A stretch of 64,000 nt of DNA from Winogradskyella haliclonae (lineage in GTDB: Bacteria > Bacteroidota > Bacteroidia > Flavobacteriales > Flavobacteriaceae): the NCBI RefSeq assembly GCF_014635865.1, contig NZ_BMDQ01000001.1, positions 1 through 64,000 on the forward strand, written 5' to 3'. This document shows positions 8,417 through 17,277 of the stretch, piece after piece (positions within the stretch are counted from its first letter, which is position 1; every line of letters starts with the position of its first letter). The translations under genes were made by a program, and so were the position numbers. The notes beneath the pieces are model-generated. The model saw nothing but the letters and a program-made list of their open reading frames with translations. It was not told where the DNA came from and did not search any database.

Positions 8417-10753
8417 ATGAAAAAGCATTCCCTTTATATTATTCTTGTTTCTGTTTTCTTTTCTTGTTCTGGACGTTATAAATCTGAAACAACCATTCCT
8501 GATATTATTCCTAAATCAAGTCATACTATTATAAAGGTAAATGCACTTAATGATTTTAAAACACTTTCAAGTAGTAATTCTCCGTTTGAAGAAATACAAA
8601 TAGATTCACTATTAAACAAAACAAATGTTTTAAACATCTCTAATCCTTTGTATATATGTATATCTGATAGTAGCTCTGCTTACATTACAAAATATTCTGA
8701 ATCACTCATAACAAAAGATTCCACATTAAATAATATTACTCAAAGAAGCACTAAAGATGATATTTATAATACCATATATAATAAGGACACGCTTTATTAC
8801 AGGATTATTGACAGTCTATTCTTTGGATCTTATAATGTAAAATCTGTTGAGAAAGCTAAAAGAAATGATAATCTTGAATTAAAAAACTTACTCCTCACTA
8901 CTGATGATAAAAACCTAGGATCTATAGTTTTTAAAAAGAAAAAGAAAAATACATTACTATTAAAGGATAGTCTTTCGTCTACATATGACATCATTGATAT
9001 TAATGCTGAACCTAATACGATAACATATAATGGTATTACAAAAAGTAGTGATAGTCTTTTTTATATAAACGCTTTCAAAAATACCACTCCGCAAGAGTTT
9101 AAACTTTCTGAGATAATTCCTGCAAATACGAAAGCTCTAACCAGAATTGCTTTCGATGATTTTACAGTCTTCTCAGAAAATCTATCGAATATAAATGGCT
9201 CTCCTAAAGATTCAATTCCTGATTTTTTAAGTTCATCAAACGAAATTGCATTATTTAATACTAAAACCGGAAACGCAATTGCAATAAATGCTATTGACGA
9301 AAGCTTGATTAAAGAATCGCTAAACACTAACTCAATCAAAGAAACTTATAAAGGTGTTACAATTTTTAATTTTTACTCGCCAAATGCTTTTAATAATTCT
9401 CTAGCACCTTTTATAAGTATAAAAAATACCGCTTTTGGATTTATTTATGAAAGTTTTGTAGTGTTGGCTTATAATCCTAAAACGCTTCAACATATCATTT
9501 CAAATAAATTGAACAATCAAACTTTATCTAGCTCTGAAAAGTACAAAAGCATAGGTAATAGTTTAGCAAATGAATCGTCTTACTTAATTTATAAAGATGG
9601 TGAAGGCTTATATGAATTTTTAGACCGAGGCGCAAAAGGCTATAATGCAAATGTTGTGCAATATGTATACGACATAGACTTTGCACATATTAACGGTGTA
9701 TTATCTAAATATAAAAAACGTGCTGCAAGCAATTCTGTAACAGAAGATTTTACCACCAAATTACCATCAGAAATACTAATTAAACCGCAAACAGTAAAAA
9801 ATCACAGAAATAATACTCACGAGATTGTTGTACAAGACGTCTCCAATAATCTATACCTCATTTCAAGTGGCGGCCGTATTCTTTGGAAAAAACAACTCAA
9901 TGCTCCTATTATTGGAAGAGTAGAACAAATTGATATTTATAAAAACGGAAGACTACAGTTAGTATTTGCCACTCAAAACCGCGTCTATGTTATAGACAGA
10001 AATGGCAAAGATGTAGGGCCTTTTCCAATGAAATTCAATGATGCCATAACCCAACCATTATCCGTATTTGATTATGATAATCGTAAAAATTATCGACTAT
10101 TGGTTACACAAGATAAATCATTGTTAATGTATGATGTTAATGCAAAACGTGTTAATGGTTTTAAGTATAAAAAAGCATCAAACTCTATAAGCACGCAACC
10201 AAAACATTTTAGGATTGGAAGTAAGGATTATATTGTTTTCTCTCAAGGACAAAAACTAGAAATATTAAATCGTCAAGGACAAGAACGCATAAAGGCCAAT
10301 GGCGAAATAAATTTTTCAGGAAATTCTATTTTTCTCTATCAAAACAAATTTACATCGCTTAATAAAAAGGGACAGTTGGTGCAAGTTGATACCAAAGGGC
10401 ATACGACCATAAAATCTCTTGGTTTGGGCTCAAATACAAAATTTGAGACGACTAGTAAAACCCTAGTAGCTTTAAAAGAAAATAAACTAAAAATTAAAAG
10501 TCAAGTTGTGGATTTAGACTTTGGTGATTACACGGCTCCTAAAATCTTTTATTTACAAGATAAAATATACATTACAACTACAGATTTACAATCCAAAAAG
10601 GTGTATACTTTTGATAGTCAAGCAAAGCTTTTACCTAACTTTCCAATATTCGGAACAACATCTGCAGAACTACAAAATTTAGATAATAAACGTGGTTTGG
10701 AACTCATAACACAGAGTGATGAAAAAACGATTACAGTTTATAAAATGAATTGA
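8417..10753 (+). CDS. Large exported lipoprotein with a propeller-like C-terminal half
   Basis: The protein has 778 residues and a lipoprotein signal (LYIILVSVFFSCSG, lipidated Cys at about 17). The N-terminal 450 residues are Asn/Ser/Lys-rich and match no family I recognise. From about residue 460 onward the sequence has repeated beta-strand blocks of WD/PQQ-propeller style (HEIVVQDVSNNLYLISSGG, then RVYVIDRNGKDVGPFP, then YTFDSQAKLLPNFPIFG). The phrase pattern Asp-x-x-Gly followed by Phe-Pro recurs in FG-GAP or PQQ-like repeats. Function is unknown. It follows rnhB by 32 bases but has its own promoter candidate. Confidence 0.7.
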   Translation: MKKHSLYIILVSVFFSCSGRYKSETTIPDIIPKSSHTIIKVNALNDFKTLSSSNSPFEEIQIDSLLNKTNVLNISNPLYICISDSSSAYITKYSESLITKDSTLNNITQRSTKDDIYNTIYNKDTLYYRIIDSLFFGSYNVKSVEKAKRNDNLELKNLLLTTDDKNLGSIVFKKKKKNTLLLKDSLSSTYDIIDINAEPNTITYNGITKSSDSLFYINAFKNTTPQEFKLSEIIPANTKALTRIAFDDFTVFSENLSNINGSPKDSIPDFLSSSNEIALFNTKTGNAIAINAIDESLIKESLNTNSIKETYKGVTIFNFYSPNAFNNSLAPFISIKNTAFGFIYESFVVLAYNPKTLQHIISNKLNNQTLSSSEKYKSIGNSLANESSYLIYKDGEGLYEFLDRGAKGYNANVVQYVYDIDFAHINGVLSKYKKRAASNSVTEDFTTKLPSEILIKPQTVKNHRNNTHEIVVQDVSNNLYLISSGGRILWKKQLNAPIIGRVEQIDIYKNGRLQLVFATQNRVYVIDRNGKDVGPFPMKFNDAITQPLSVFDYDNRKNYRLLVTQDKSLLMYDVNAKRVNGFKYKKASNSISTQPKHFRIGSKDYIVFSQGQKLEILNRQGQERIKANGEINFSGNSIFLYQNKFTSLNKKGQLVQVDTKGHTTIKSLGLGSNTKFETTSKTLVALKENKLKIKSQVVDLDFGDYTAPKIFYLQDKIYITTTDLQSKKVYTFDSQAKLLPNFPIFGTTSAELQNLDNKRGLELITQSDEKTITVYKMN

Positions 10754-10776
10754 TTTTTTATCTTTAATTTGACACC

Positions 10777-10784
10777 TAATTTTG
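10777..10784 (+). promoter_or_regulatory. -7 promoter element for the nucleoid-associated protein gene
   Basis: TAATTTTG matches TAnnTTTG completely and lies 39 bases before the ATG at 10824. This supports the later start for that gene, since the longer frame would begin inside the promoter box. Confidence 0.4.
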
Positions 10785-10823
10785 TACTATTGTAATCCGT
10801 TAATTTTTAGACGAATTACACTC

Positions 10824-11873
10824 ATGATTAAACGCCAAAAAGCTTCAATAAAAAGCTTAATTATCCATAAAGTTGGAAATAAATTTAATGGCACAAAAAA
10901 TGCATTTTCTGAAGCTGCAGTTCATTTTGATGAAGCCACATATCAGTTAATTTTACCTTATCTATTAAAACCATTTGTTAGTGTAGCGGAAACGTATCGT
11001 TTTAATCATCACTCTGACGTTAACCTCAATGAAATTAATACATACAGTGAGCAACTATTTTCTGAAGAAGGTGATTTTATAGACCTATCAAAACATATAG
11101 TTACGCATTTGTTTGAGCAAAGTAATTCTGCACAAATAAAGACTGGTGATGTTATCGTTTGCCATTTTGAAAACATCCAATATCAAGACTATTTTACTGA
11201 TGCAATTGGTGTATTTAAAATTGAAAATAAAACGGAGTTCTTTCAGACCTATTTAGAGCAAAACAGCTATGATATTTTAGTGCAAAAAGGCATACAAGCA
11301 AAAAAGGTAGATAAGGGGTGTTTAATTTTAAATACTTCCGACATGGAAGGCAAAATTGTGCTTAGTATAGATAATAATAATTACGATGCGCAATACTGGA
11401 TTAATAGCTTTTTAAATATTAAATACCCTGATGATAGTAACCAGCACACTAAAAACTATATTGAACTCTGCAGGGAATTTTCTAAAGAAGTACTGCATCC
11501 CAATTTTGGAGGCCAAGAACAGAGTAATTTTTTAGCAAAAACTGTAGACTTTTTTAAAGAAAATGAAATTGTAAATATTGAAACTTTTAAAGAAGAAGTT
11601 TTTGAATCTGAAGACCAAATTAGACAGTTCGAAGATTACAAAAAAACCTACGAAGCTGATAATCATGTTTTAATTAGAAATCAATTCGATGTTTCTGAGA
11701 TTGCTTTAAAAAAACAAAAGCAGAAAATAAAAACTGAGATTAAACTCGATACTAATATTCAAATAAAACTAGACGTTGATGCCCCAGATGCATCAGCAGA
11801 ATATCTAGAACGCGGTTATGACGATGAGAAGAAAATGCATTTCTACAAAGTGTTTTTTAATGCCGAGAGTTAG
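10824..11873 (+). CDS. Nucleoid-associated protein (YejK/NdpA family)
   Basis: I place the start at the ATG at 10824 (MIKRQKASIKSLIIHKVGNK), giving 349 residues. The longer frame begins at a TTG inside the probable promoter. The N-terminal IIHKVGNK, the central YLEQNSYDILVQKGIQ and the 340-350 residue length fit the 37-kDa nucleoid-associated protein family, in which E. coli YejK binds the nucleoid. The function in Bacteroidota is little known. It stands alone between the propeller lipoprotein and the Kir channel. Confidence 0.8.
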   Translation: MIKRQKASIKSLIIHKVGNKFNGTKNAFSEAAVHFDEATYQLILPYLLKPFVSVAETYRFNHHSDVNLNEINTYSEQLFSEEGDFIDLSKHIVTHLFEQSNSAQIKTGDVIVCHFENIQYQDYFTDAIGVFKIENKTEFFQTYLEQNSYDILVQKGIQAKKVDKGCLILNTSDMEGKIVLSIDNNNYDAQYWINSFLNIKYPDDSNQHTKNYIELCREFSKEVLHPNFGGQEQSNFLAKTVDFFKENEIVNIETFKEEVFESEDQIRQFEDYKKTYEADNHVLIRNQFDVSEIALKKQKQKIKTEIKLDTNIQIKLDVDAPDASAEYLERGYDDEKKMHFYKVFFNAES

Positions 11874-11912
11874 ATATTAAATGTCATTCTTTTTCTGTAT
11901 TTTCGGGAAACA

Positions 11913-12845
11913 ATGGCAAAAAACGAAAAAGAGAAATTTAATGATTTTGGTTTAGGTGATAAATCCTCTTCTGACGGATATCGAGCCCTAAATAAGGATG
12001 GTACTTTTAACATTACTAGGACCAACATCCCATTTTTTGAACGTCTAAATTTTTTCCATTCTTTAGTCACCATGAAGTGGTCACGCTTCTTTGGGCTTAT
12101 AATAATTGGTTATTTTATTGTTAATCTCTTTTTTGCTACAATTTACAGCATGATTGGTGTAGAGCACCTTACTGGCACAAAAGGCATGACACCTTTTGAG
12201 CAGTACATGGAAGCTTTCTTTTTTAGTGCCCAAACCATAACAACTTTAGGTTATGGTCGCGTAGCTCCATTGGGCTTGGCAGCTAATATTGTTGCTGCTA
12301 TAGAATCAATGTTAGGGTTATTATCATTTGCCTTGGCAACAGGTTTACTTTACGGTCGTTTCTCTAAACCAAATACAAAGATTAGATATAGTGATAAAGC
12401 AGTAATTGCGCCCTATCAAAACATTAATGGTTTTATGTTTAGGCTTGTAAATCCGCAAAAAAACCAATTATTAGAAGTTGAAATTAACGTGAGTCTATCT
12501 GTAAAACGAAATGACTCAGACTTACGAAACTTTTATAATCTAGAATTAGAACGAAAAAAAGTCATGTTTTTCCCTTCAATGTGGACAATAGTTCATCCAA
12601 TTGACAAAGAAAGTCCAATGTATAATTTATCTAAAAAAGATTTACTAATTAAAGATGCCGAATTCATTGTGATGCTAAAAGCTTTTGACGAATCGTCTTC
12701 TTTACCTGTATATTCAAGAACATCTTATAAGGCAGACGAATTATTTTGGGGTGAAAAATTTATTTATGCAGCGAAACGAGAAAACGGAAAACTCAATGTT
12801 GATGTAGGCCTTATAAATCATACAGAAAACGTAGATTTAAACTAG
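11913..12845 (+). CDS. Inward-rectifier (Kir-type) potassium channel
   Basis: The protein has 310 residues. The order is a cytoplasmic N-terminus with a slide-helix region, TM1 (about 60-82, FFGLIIIGYFIVNLFF), a pore helix and the selectivity filter TTLGYG at about residue 112, TM2 (about 123-143), then an immunoglobulin-like cytoplasmic domain of about 160 residues starting KIRYSDKAVIAPYQ. That layout is KirBac/Kir, not a simple KcsA channel. The filter has Leu where most channels have Val or Ile. It should pass K+ across the inner membrane. Regulation by lipids or pH is known for relatives but not visible here. Confidence 0.9.
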   Translation: MAKNEKEKFNDFGLGDKSSSDGYRALNKDGTFNITRTNIPFFERLNFFHSLVTMKWSRFFGLIIIGYFIVNLFFATIYSMIGVEHLTGTKGMTPFEQYMEAFFFSAQTITTLGYGRVAPLGLAANIVAAIESMLGLLSFALATGLLYGRFSKPNTKIRYSDKAVIAPYQNINGFMFRLVNPQKNQLLEVEINVSLSVKRNDSDLRNFYNLELERKKVMFFPSMWTIVHPIDKESPMYNLSKKDLLIKDAEFIVMLKAFDESSSLPVYSRTSYKADELFWGEKFIYAAKRENGKLNVDVGLINHTENVDLN

Positions 12846-12899
12846 TTAACAGCTATAAATAAGTTATTCGGGCTAGAAAATTCGTCACTCATCTAATTT

Positions 12900-12924
12900 G
12901 TAATTAATAATTTGAATTAATTAC
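12900..12924. repeat. AT-rich inverted repeat downstream of the Kir gene
   Basis: GTAATTAA at 12900-12907 and TTAATTAC at 12917-12924 form a perfect 8-bp inverted repeat with a 9-base loop. It sits in the 119-base gap before the next plus-strand gene. No T-run follows, so I do not call a terminator. Confidence 0.3.
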
Positions 12925-12964
12925 TACATTACTCTCCAATTAGTTAACCAGTTACTTAAACCCA

Positions 12965-13657
12965 ATGAAAACATTTGCAAAATGTTTGATTCTTACATTT
13001 ATTTTGTGCTCATCTCTTGTGATTGATGCTCAAATGAGTAATGATTTCCTGAATGACATTGAATCAGAAAAAATTCCAATGCTAATACACCTCAAAAATG
13101 GCTCAACCTTTAGGGGCAATGGCTATATAAAAGACAATGATGTGTATTTCACAAGAGACGGTGACAAACACACTAAAACTTATAATGACCTGTCAATTAA
13201 ATCTTTAGACATTAAGGAAAACGGAAATATTGTTCATTTCGATTATAAACTTCTCAGTAAAGAAGATAAACGTGCTAGATTATTAAGATTAGTAAGCACT
13301 GGAAAAATTAATCTTTATCTAGTATCAAATTCCACAAAAAGAAAAAGTATAAATACAAATCCTATTATTACAGAAAGAAGCTCAAGTCTTCCAAAAAGTA
13401 AAGCGCAGATATATAAAAAGAAAGCCTTTAACTCGTATCTTCTGCATGATCTGAAGCTCTATTACTTTAGTGACAAAGAGACTGATGTGGTTAGAAAACT
13501 AAGGCCATCGAAATATCTATTCAAAAAAAATCATAGCGAATTAAAGCTAAAGCACTTTAGTAAATGTCCTACTTTACTAAAAGATATTGAGGGTAGCTCA
13601 TACAGATTAGAAGATATAACAAGAACCATTGACATATATAATAATGCTTGTAAATAG
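12965..13657 (+). CDS. Exported protein of unknown function
   Basis: The protein has 230 residues and a Sec signal peptide (LILTFILCSSLVIDAQ). The mature start contains PMLIHLKNGSTFRGNGYIKD, which resembles a small beta-barrel fold with a strand-turn-strand pattern. The remainder is Lys-rich, and three or four Cys residues lie near the C-terminus (KCPTLL, NNACK). I do not recognise a family. It converges on lipB with two bases between the stop codons. It may be periplasmic, since no lipobox is present. Confidence 0.6.
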   Translation: MKTFAKCLILTFILCSSLVIDAQMSNDFLNDIESEKIPMLIHLKNGSTFRGNGYIKDNDVYFTRDGDKHTKTYNDLSIKSLDIKENGNIVHFDYKLLSKEDKRARLLRLVSTGKINLYLVSNSTKRKSINTNPIITERSSSLPKSKAQIYKKKAFNSYLLHDLKLYYFSDKETDVVRKLRPSKYLFKKNHSELKLKHFSKCPTLLKDIEGSSYRLEDITRTIDIYNNACK

Positions 13658-13659
13658 CA

Positions 13660-14364
13660 TTAACTATTTGTAAACTCTGCTTCAAAGAGTACCTTAAAGT
13701 GCTTAAGAATTTTCTGCTTAACTTCTGTTTCGTCAACCTTATCTATACCCAATTCTACATTTAGAGATGTCACAGCTTTGCCTCTAATTCCGCATGGTAT
13801 AATATTATCAAAATAACCCAAATCTGCATTAACATTTAGTGCAAAACCATGCATTGTTACCCATCGACTAGCTCGAACACCCAAAGCACAAATCTTACGA
13901 GCAAATGGCGTACCCACATCTAACCAAACGCCAGTTTCTCCGGGGCTTCGCTCTGTTTTTAAACCATATTCTGCGAGTGTAAGAATCATACATTCTTCTA
14001 GAAAACGAAGATATTTATGAATGTCAGTAAAAAAATTATCCAAATCTAAAATAGGATAGCCCACAATCTGACCAGGTCCATGATAAGTGATATCACCACC
14101 GCGATTTATTTTATAAAAAGTTGCGCCTTTTTCGATGAGTTGTGATTCTGAAAGTAATAAGTTAGACAAATCTCCACTTTTGCCTAAAGTATAAACATGA
14201 GGATGCTCAACAAACAAAAAGTGATTATCTGTTTGCAGTCCTGCATCTTCGCGCCTATTTTTAATCTTGGTATCTAAAATAGCTTTAAAAAGCTTTTCTT
14301 GATAATCCCAAGTCGCTTTAAAATCTTTAGAACCTAAATCTTCAAGTTTTACGGTTTTATTCAT
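13660..14364 (-). CDS. lipB: Lipoyl(octanoyl) transferase
   Basis: The protein has 234 residues. LipB motifs are clear: HPHVYTLGKSGD, NRGGDITYHGPGQIVGYPI, ARKICALGVRASRW with the conserved Lys, HGFALNVN, and IPCGIRGKAVTSL with the catalytic Cys. The enzyme moves octanoate from acyl carrier protein to the lipoyl domains of 2-oxoacid dehydrogenases, such as the E2 encoded near 43 kb in this window. The start overlaps the end of the upstream lipoprotein gene by 8 bases, so the two are probably translated together. lipA is not in this window. Confidence 0.95.
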   Translation of the reverse strand: MNKTVKLEDLGSKDFKATWDYQEKLFKAILDTKIKNRREDAGLQTDNHFLFVEHPHVYTLGKSGDLSNLLLSESQLIEKGATFYKINRGGDITYHGPGQIVGYPILDLDNFFTDIHKYLRFLEECMILTLAEYGLKTERSPGETGVWLDVGTPFARKICALGVRASRWVTMHGFALNVNADLGYFDNIIPCGIRGKAVTSLNVELGIDKVDETEVKQKILKHFKVLFEAEFTNS

Positions 14365-15157
14365 AGAACGTTACAGCAACATCCAAAGATTTCGGATTTT
14401 TAATGTAATTCATCCAACTGGTTTTGTAAGTTACTGTTTTTCTATCTTCAGAAATAACAGCACCTTCAATATCTGCAGACTTTACACGCTTTGGAAACAC
14501 TAATTTTACTGTATAGTAAGATGCTTCAAAGTAGTCTAGGAACTCTTTATCAGTTTCATCTTCTCCTTTAAAAAGAGCGTTCAATTCTTCTAGTTCTTCT
14601 TCAGTTTTTTCGGCAATAGTTGTTACTCTAGAGAACATCGTATCCGAATAACTATAATCTACATTATCATCACTTCCTGACAAAGCGCCTAAAGGTGTCT
14701 GACTTTTCATCATGTCTACTTGCCCACTCTGAGAATTTAAGCTTTGTGCTTTTTTGATTTTAGCTTGAATATCTTTTAAATCATTAATAGAATTAAATTT
14801 CATACCAATCCCCATATTCATTTCACCCGAGTTTTCATCCATATGCATGGTCATATACATATCTTTTACATATTCCATAGCTAGGCGTTGCTCTTCTGGT
14901 AAAGCTGCAACACTATCTTTATAAATCTCCATAATATCAGCAAAAACCATAGTTGTATCCATAACTTCTCCTGGCTTTTTTTCTTCAGACACATCAGTAT
15001 CGCCTCCCATAGTTTCTTTCATTTTAGCCATCATTTCTGTCATATCATAACTCACTAAAAACTCTCCCGAACCATCTTCAGTAAATACAACTGTTTCAGT
15101 AACATTACAACTCGTCAATAAGCTCAGAAACACTAAGCATGCAATAATTTTTTTCAT
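14357..15157 (-). CDS. Lipoprotein of unknown function upstream of lipB
   Basis: I place the start at the ATG at 15157, giving 266 residues and a clean lipoprotein signal (MKKIIACLVFLSLLTSC). The upstream in-frame start would put twelve poor residues in front. The mature protein is acidic and Met-rich (MTEMMAKMKETMGG), with a beta-rich start (ETVVFTEDGSGEF). No family is recognised with certainty. It overlaps lipB by 8 bases, but nothing in it suggests a lipoylation role. Confidence 0.65.
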   Translation of the reverse strand: MKKIIACLVFLSLLTSCNVTETVVFTEDGSGEFLVSYDMTEMMAKMKETMGGDTDVSEEKKPGEVMDTTMVFADIMEIYKDSVAALPEEQRLAMEYVKDMYMTMHMDENSGEMNMGIGMKFNSINDLKDIQAKIKKAQSLNSQSGQVDMMKSQTPLGALSGSDDNVDYSYSDTMFSRVTTIAEKTEEELEELNALFKGEDETDKEFLDYFEASYYTVKLVFPKRVKSADIEGAVISEDRKTVTYKTSWMNYIKNPKSLDVAVTFYE

Positions 15158-15195
15158 GTTTATGTAGATTAAATTTCTTATGCAAAGATACAATA

Positions 15196-15354
15196 TTATC
15201 GTTCAGGATTATTTAAAATAACAAGTGCAGCAATGACACCTGGCACCCAACCACATAGCCATAATAAAAATACAATAAGAATAGACCCACAACCTTTACC
15301 AATAACAGACAAAGGTGGACAAATAATAGCGAGTAGAACTCTCCAGAAACTCAT
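15196..15354 (-). CDS. Small Pmp3/YqaE-family membrane peptide
   Basis: I place the start at the ATG at 15354, giving 52 residues. The longer frame adds 31 residues unlike the family. The sequence has two hydrophobic segments (VLLAIICPPLSVIGKG and the stretch around FLLWLCGWVPGVIAAL), with the CPPL and GWVPGVIAA features of the Pmp3/YqaE family. These are tiny inner-membrane peptides linked in other organisms to membrane potential or stress. It lies 38 bases upstream of the lipoprotein-lipB pair on the same strand. Confidence 0.9.
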   Translation of the reverse strand: MSFWRVLLAIICPPLSVIGKGCGSILIVFLLWLCGWVPGVIAALVILNNPER

Positions 15355-15447
15355 AATTTTGTTTTTTGATTTGATGTACTTGTATGACGCTACTTGATTA
15401 AAATTGTTACAAGCTACATTCCATATCAATATTTCTGAAAAAATCAT

Positions 15448-15455
15448 TAGTTTCG
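15448..15455 (+). promoter_or_regulatory. Possible -7 element for the LuxR-type regulator gene
   Basis: TAGTTTCG matches five of six positions of TAnnTTTG. It ends only 4 bases before the ATG at 15460, so the transcript may be leaderless. Consensus evidence only. Confidence 0.3.
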
Positions 15456-15459
15456 TCTT

Positions 15460-16518
15460 ATGAGATTAAAACTCACAGTACTGCTTTTATGCTTATGGTC
15501 TTTTGCCAAGGCACAATATTCGTTTTCGGGTTATATAGAATCTAACGAGTGGCAAAACTCTGTTTACCTTTCTATTGTTGAAGACTATAGAAAAATTTCT
15601 GGCGTGTATTCGGAACAGATTATTGCAAAGACCACAGCAGATTCTAGTGGTTATTTTGAGTTTAAAGGCAATATGCTAGATTCTGATAATCGAATTTATC
15701 GCATTCATGTAGACAAATGCTCTGATGCAACTCAAGACGCCAATCATTTTAATGGCCATTGTAGTGATAGCAAAGAAATCATTTTTATTGCAAACAACAA
15801 AGATACTCTTAAACTCCCATTTTCATTTGAAAATCAAGTATTCTGTGACATAAATTCTACAAACGATAAGGCTAATGCTTTTGTTAGAATAGACTCTTTA
15901 AAAGCAGATATGCGATTTGCTTACAGTGAATTTAGAAGTGAAGCCAATCGCAAATTGAATAATAAAAAATGGTTCAAAACACTGCAAGATTTTGGAAAAT
16001 CTCTCAACGAACCTTTAGCAGAGCTTTATATTTATTCTTATCTATCTGATAGAACTAGCGACCTTCATTCCTATTATGTTGAAGACTTAAAATCTAATAA
16101 TTATTACGAAAATTTAAAATCCAGACTGCTAGAAAATTATCCTGAAGCTTCATATACAAAACAGTACAGCAACGAATTAGCCTCAGATACCTTTATGCTT
16201 AATTCTTCAGTTAGTGATGCAACTAGTTTCAATTGGACATATCTTATCGTTGCCTTACTTCTATTTTCAGTCATAGTCAATCTTTTTTTTATATCGAGAT
16301 TTATCAAATCCAAACAACACAAAAAAACAGAATTAAAAGATAAACTCTCAAAACAAGAACAAGTAGTTTTAGAGCATTTACTTCAAGAAAAAAGCAATAA
16401 AGATATTGCTGAAACACTTTTTTTAAGTGTCAGCACCATTAAAACACACACAAACAACATTTACAAAAAATTAAATGTTCAATCTAGAGATGATGTGAAG
16501 TCTCTGTTTACCAAATAG
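15460..16518 (+). CDS. Membrane-anchored LuxR-type transcriptional regulator
   Basis: The protein has 352 residues. The parts in order are a Sec signal peptide (LTVLLLCLWSFAKAQ), a periplasmic region (about 19-260) that starts like the small beta domains of DUF4369 type, one transmembrane helix (about 261-282, YLIVALLLFSVIVNLFFISRF), then a LuxR-type helix-turn-helix (296-352: LSKQEQVVLEHLL, SNKDIAETLFLSVSTIKTH, YKKLNVQSRDD). A DNA-binding domain tethered to a periplasmic domain suggests one-component signalling across the inner membrane. The ligand and targets are unknown. It is divergent from the Pmp3-like gene. Confidence 0.85.
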   Translation: MRLKLTVLLLCLWSFAKAQYSFSGYIESNEWQNSVYLSIVEDYRKISGVYSEQIIAKTTADSSGYFEFKGNMLDSDNRIYRIHVDKCSDATQDANHFNGHCSDSKEIIFIANNKDTLKLPFSFENQVFCDINSTNDKANAFVRIDSLKADMRFAYSEFRSEANRKLNNKKWFKTLQDFGKSLNEPLAELYIYSYLSDRTSDLHSYYVEDLKSNNYYENLKSRLLENYPEASYTKQYSNELASDTFMLNSSVSDATSFNWTYLIVALLLFSVIVNLFFISRFIKSKQHKKTELKDKLSKQEQVVLEHLLQEKSNKDIAETLFLSVSTIKTHTNNIYKKLNVQSRDDVKSLFTK

Positions 16519-16624
16519 TTAAAAAATTCAACCCAGGTGCTAGTACTCTTTTCAAACCCTAATCACATAAAATCTTGTTTTCATTTTTTGATTTTTGAAT
16601 CTAATCATTTCAATATCTCACATT

Positions 16625-17200
16625 ATGAAAAAAGTATTTTCTATTGTATTAATTGCACTAATATTTAGCTCTTGTAAAACCCAAAGTATTAATGCTGAAT
16701 ATAAACCAGAAGGAAAAAAACCATACCTACTTGGCAAAATTGACAAAAGTGGTTTTGAAAGTGAAACCTACAGTAGCTGGTTTAACACTAACTACGAAAA
16801 TTACGAACCAAACATAGAAGTTATTGAAAACATAAAACAAAATCTTAAAGATTATGATATCAAACTTTTCATGGGTACTTGGTGTGGCGATAGTAAACGT
16901 CAAGTACCAAAATTCTACAAGATTTTAGAAGCTGCTAATTATCCTATGAAGCAATTAACTGCAGTTGCTCTAAGTCGAGAACCAGACATGTATAAAGAAA
17001 GCCCACAGCATGAAGAAGCAGGCTTAAATATTGTTCGTGTACCTACTTTCATCTTTTTTAAAGATGGCAAAGAGGTAAATCGTATTATAGAACGTCCTAT
17101 TGAAACCATAGAAGAAGACATCTTAAAGATAATTACAACTAATGATTATAAGAGCAACTATTTTGGCGTAAAAAAGAAATCAAAAAAAGTGAAGAAATAG
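16625..17200 (+). CDS. Thioredoxin-fold lipoprotein with a monothiol CGDS motif
   Basis: I place the start at the ATG at 16625, giving 191 residues with a lipoprotein signal (VFSIVLIALIFSSCKT). The core matches a thioredoxin fold: KLFMGTWCGDSKRQVPKF, then the cis-Pro loop RVPTFIFFKDGKEVNRI. The second Cys of the usual CxxC pair is Ser (WCGDS), so a classical disulfide reductase cycle is unlikely. It should face the periplasm on a lipid anchor. The substrate is unknown. It lies 77 bases before lysS, which has its own promoter candidate. Confidence 0.8.
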   Translation: MKKVFSIVLIALIFSSCKTQSINAEYKPEGKKPYLLGKIDKSGFESETYSSWFNTNYENYEPNIEVIENIKQNLKDYDIKLFMGTWCGDSKRQVPKFYKILEAANYPMKQLTAVALSREPDMYKESPQHEEAGLNIVRVPTFIFFKDGKEVNRIIERPIETIEEDILKIITTNDYKSNYFGVKKKSKKVKK

Positions 17201-17250
17201 GCGCCGTTAAATTGATATTAAAAGTGAGGCATTAATTTTTGTAAATAGTG

Positions 17251-17258
17251 TAATTTTG
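17251..17258 (+). promoter_or_regulatory. -7 promoter element of lysS
   Basis: TAATTTTG is a full match to TAnnTTTG and lies 19 bases before the lysS ATG. The implied leader is about 13 bases and has no Shine-Dalgarno sequence, which is usual in this phylum. Confidence 0.5.
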
Positions 17259-17277
17259 CACTTTTAAAACAACAAAA

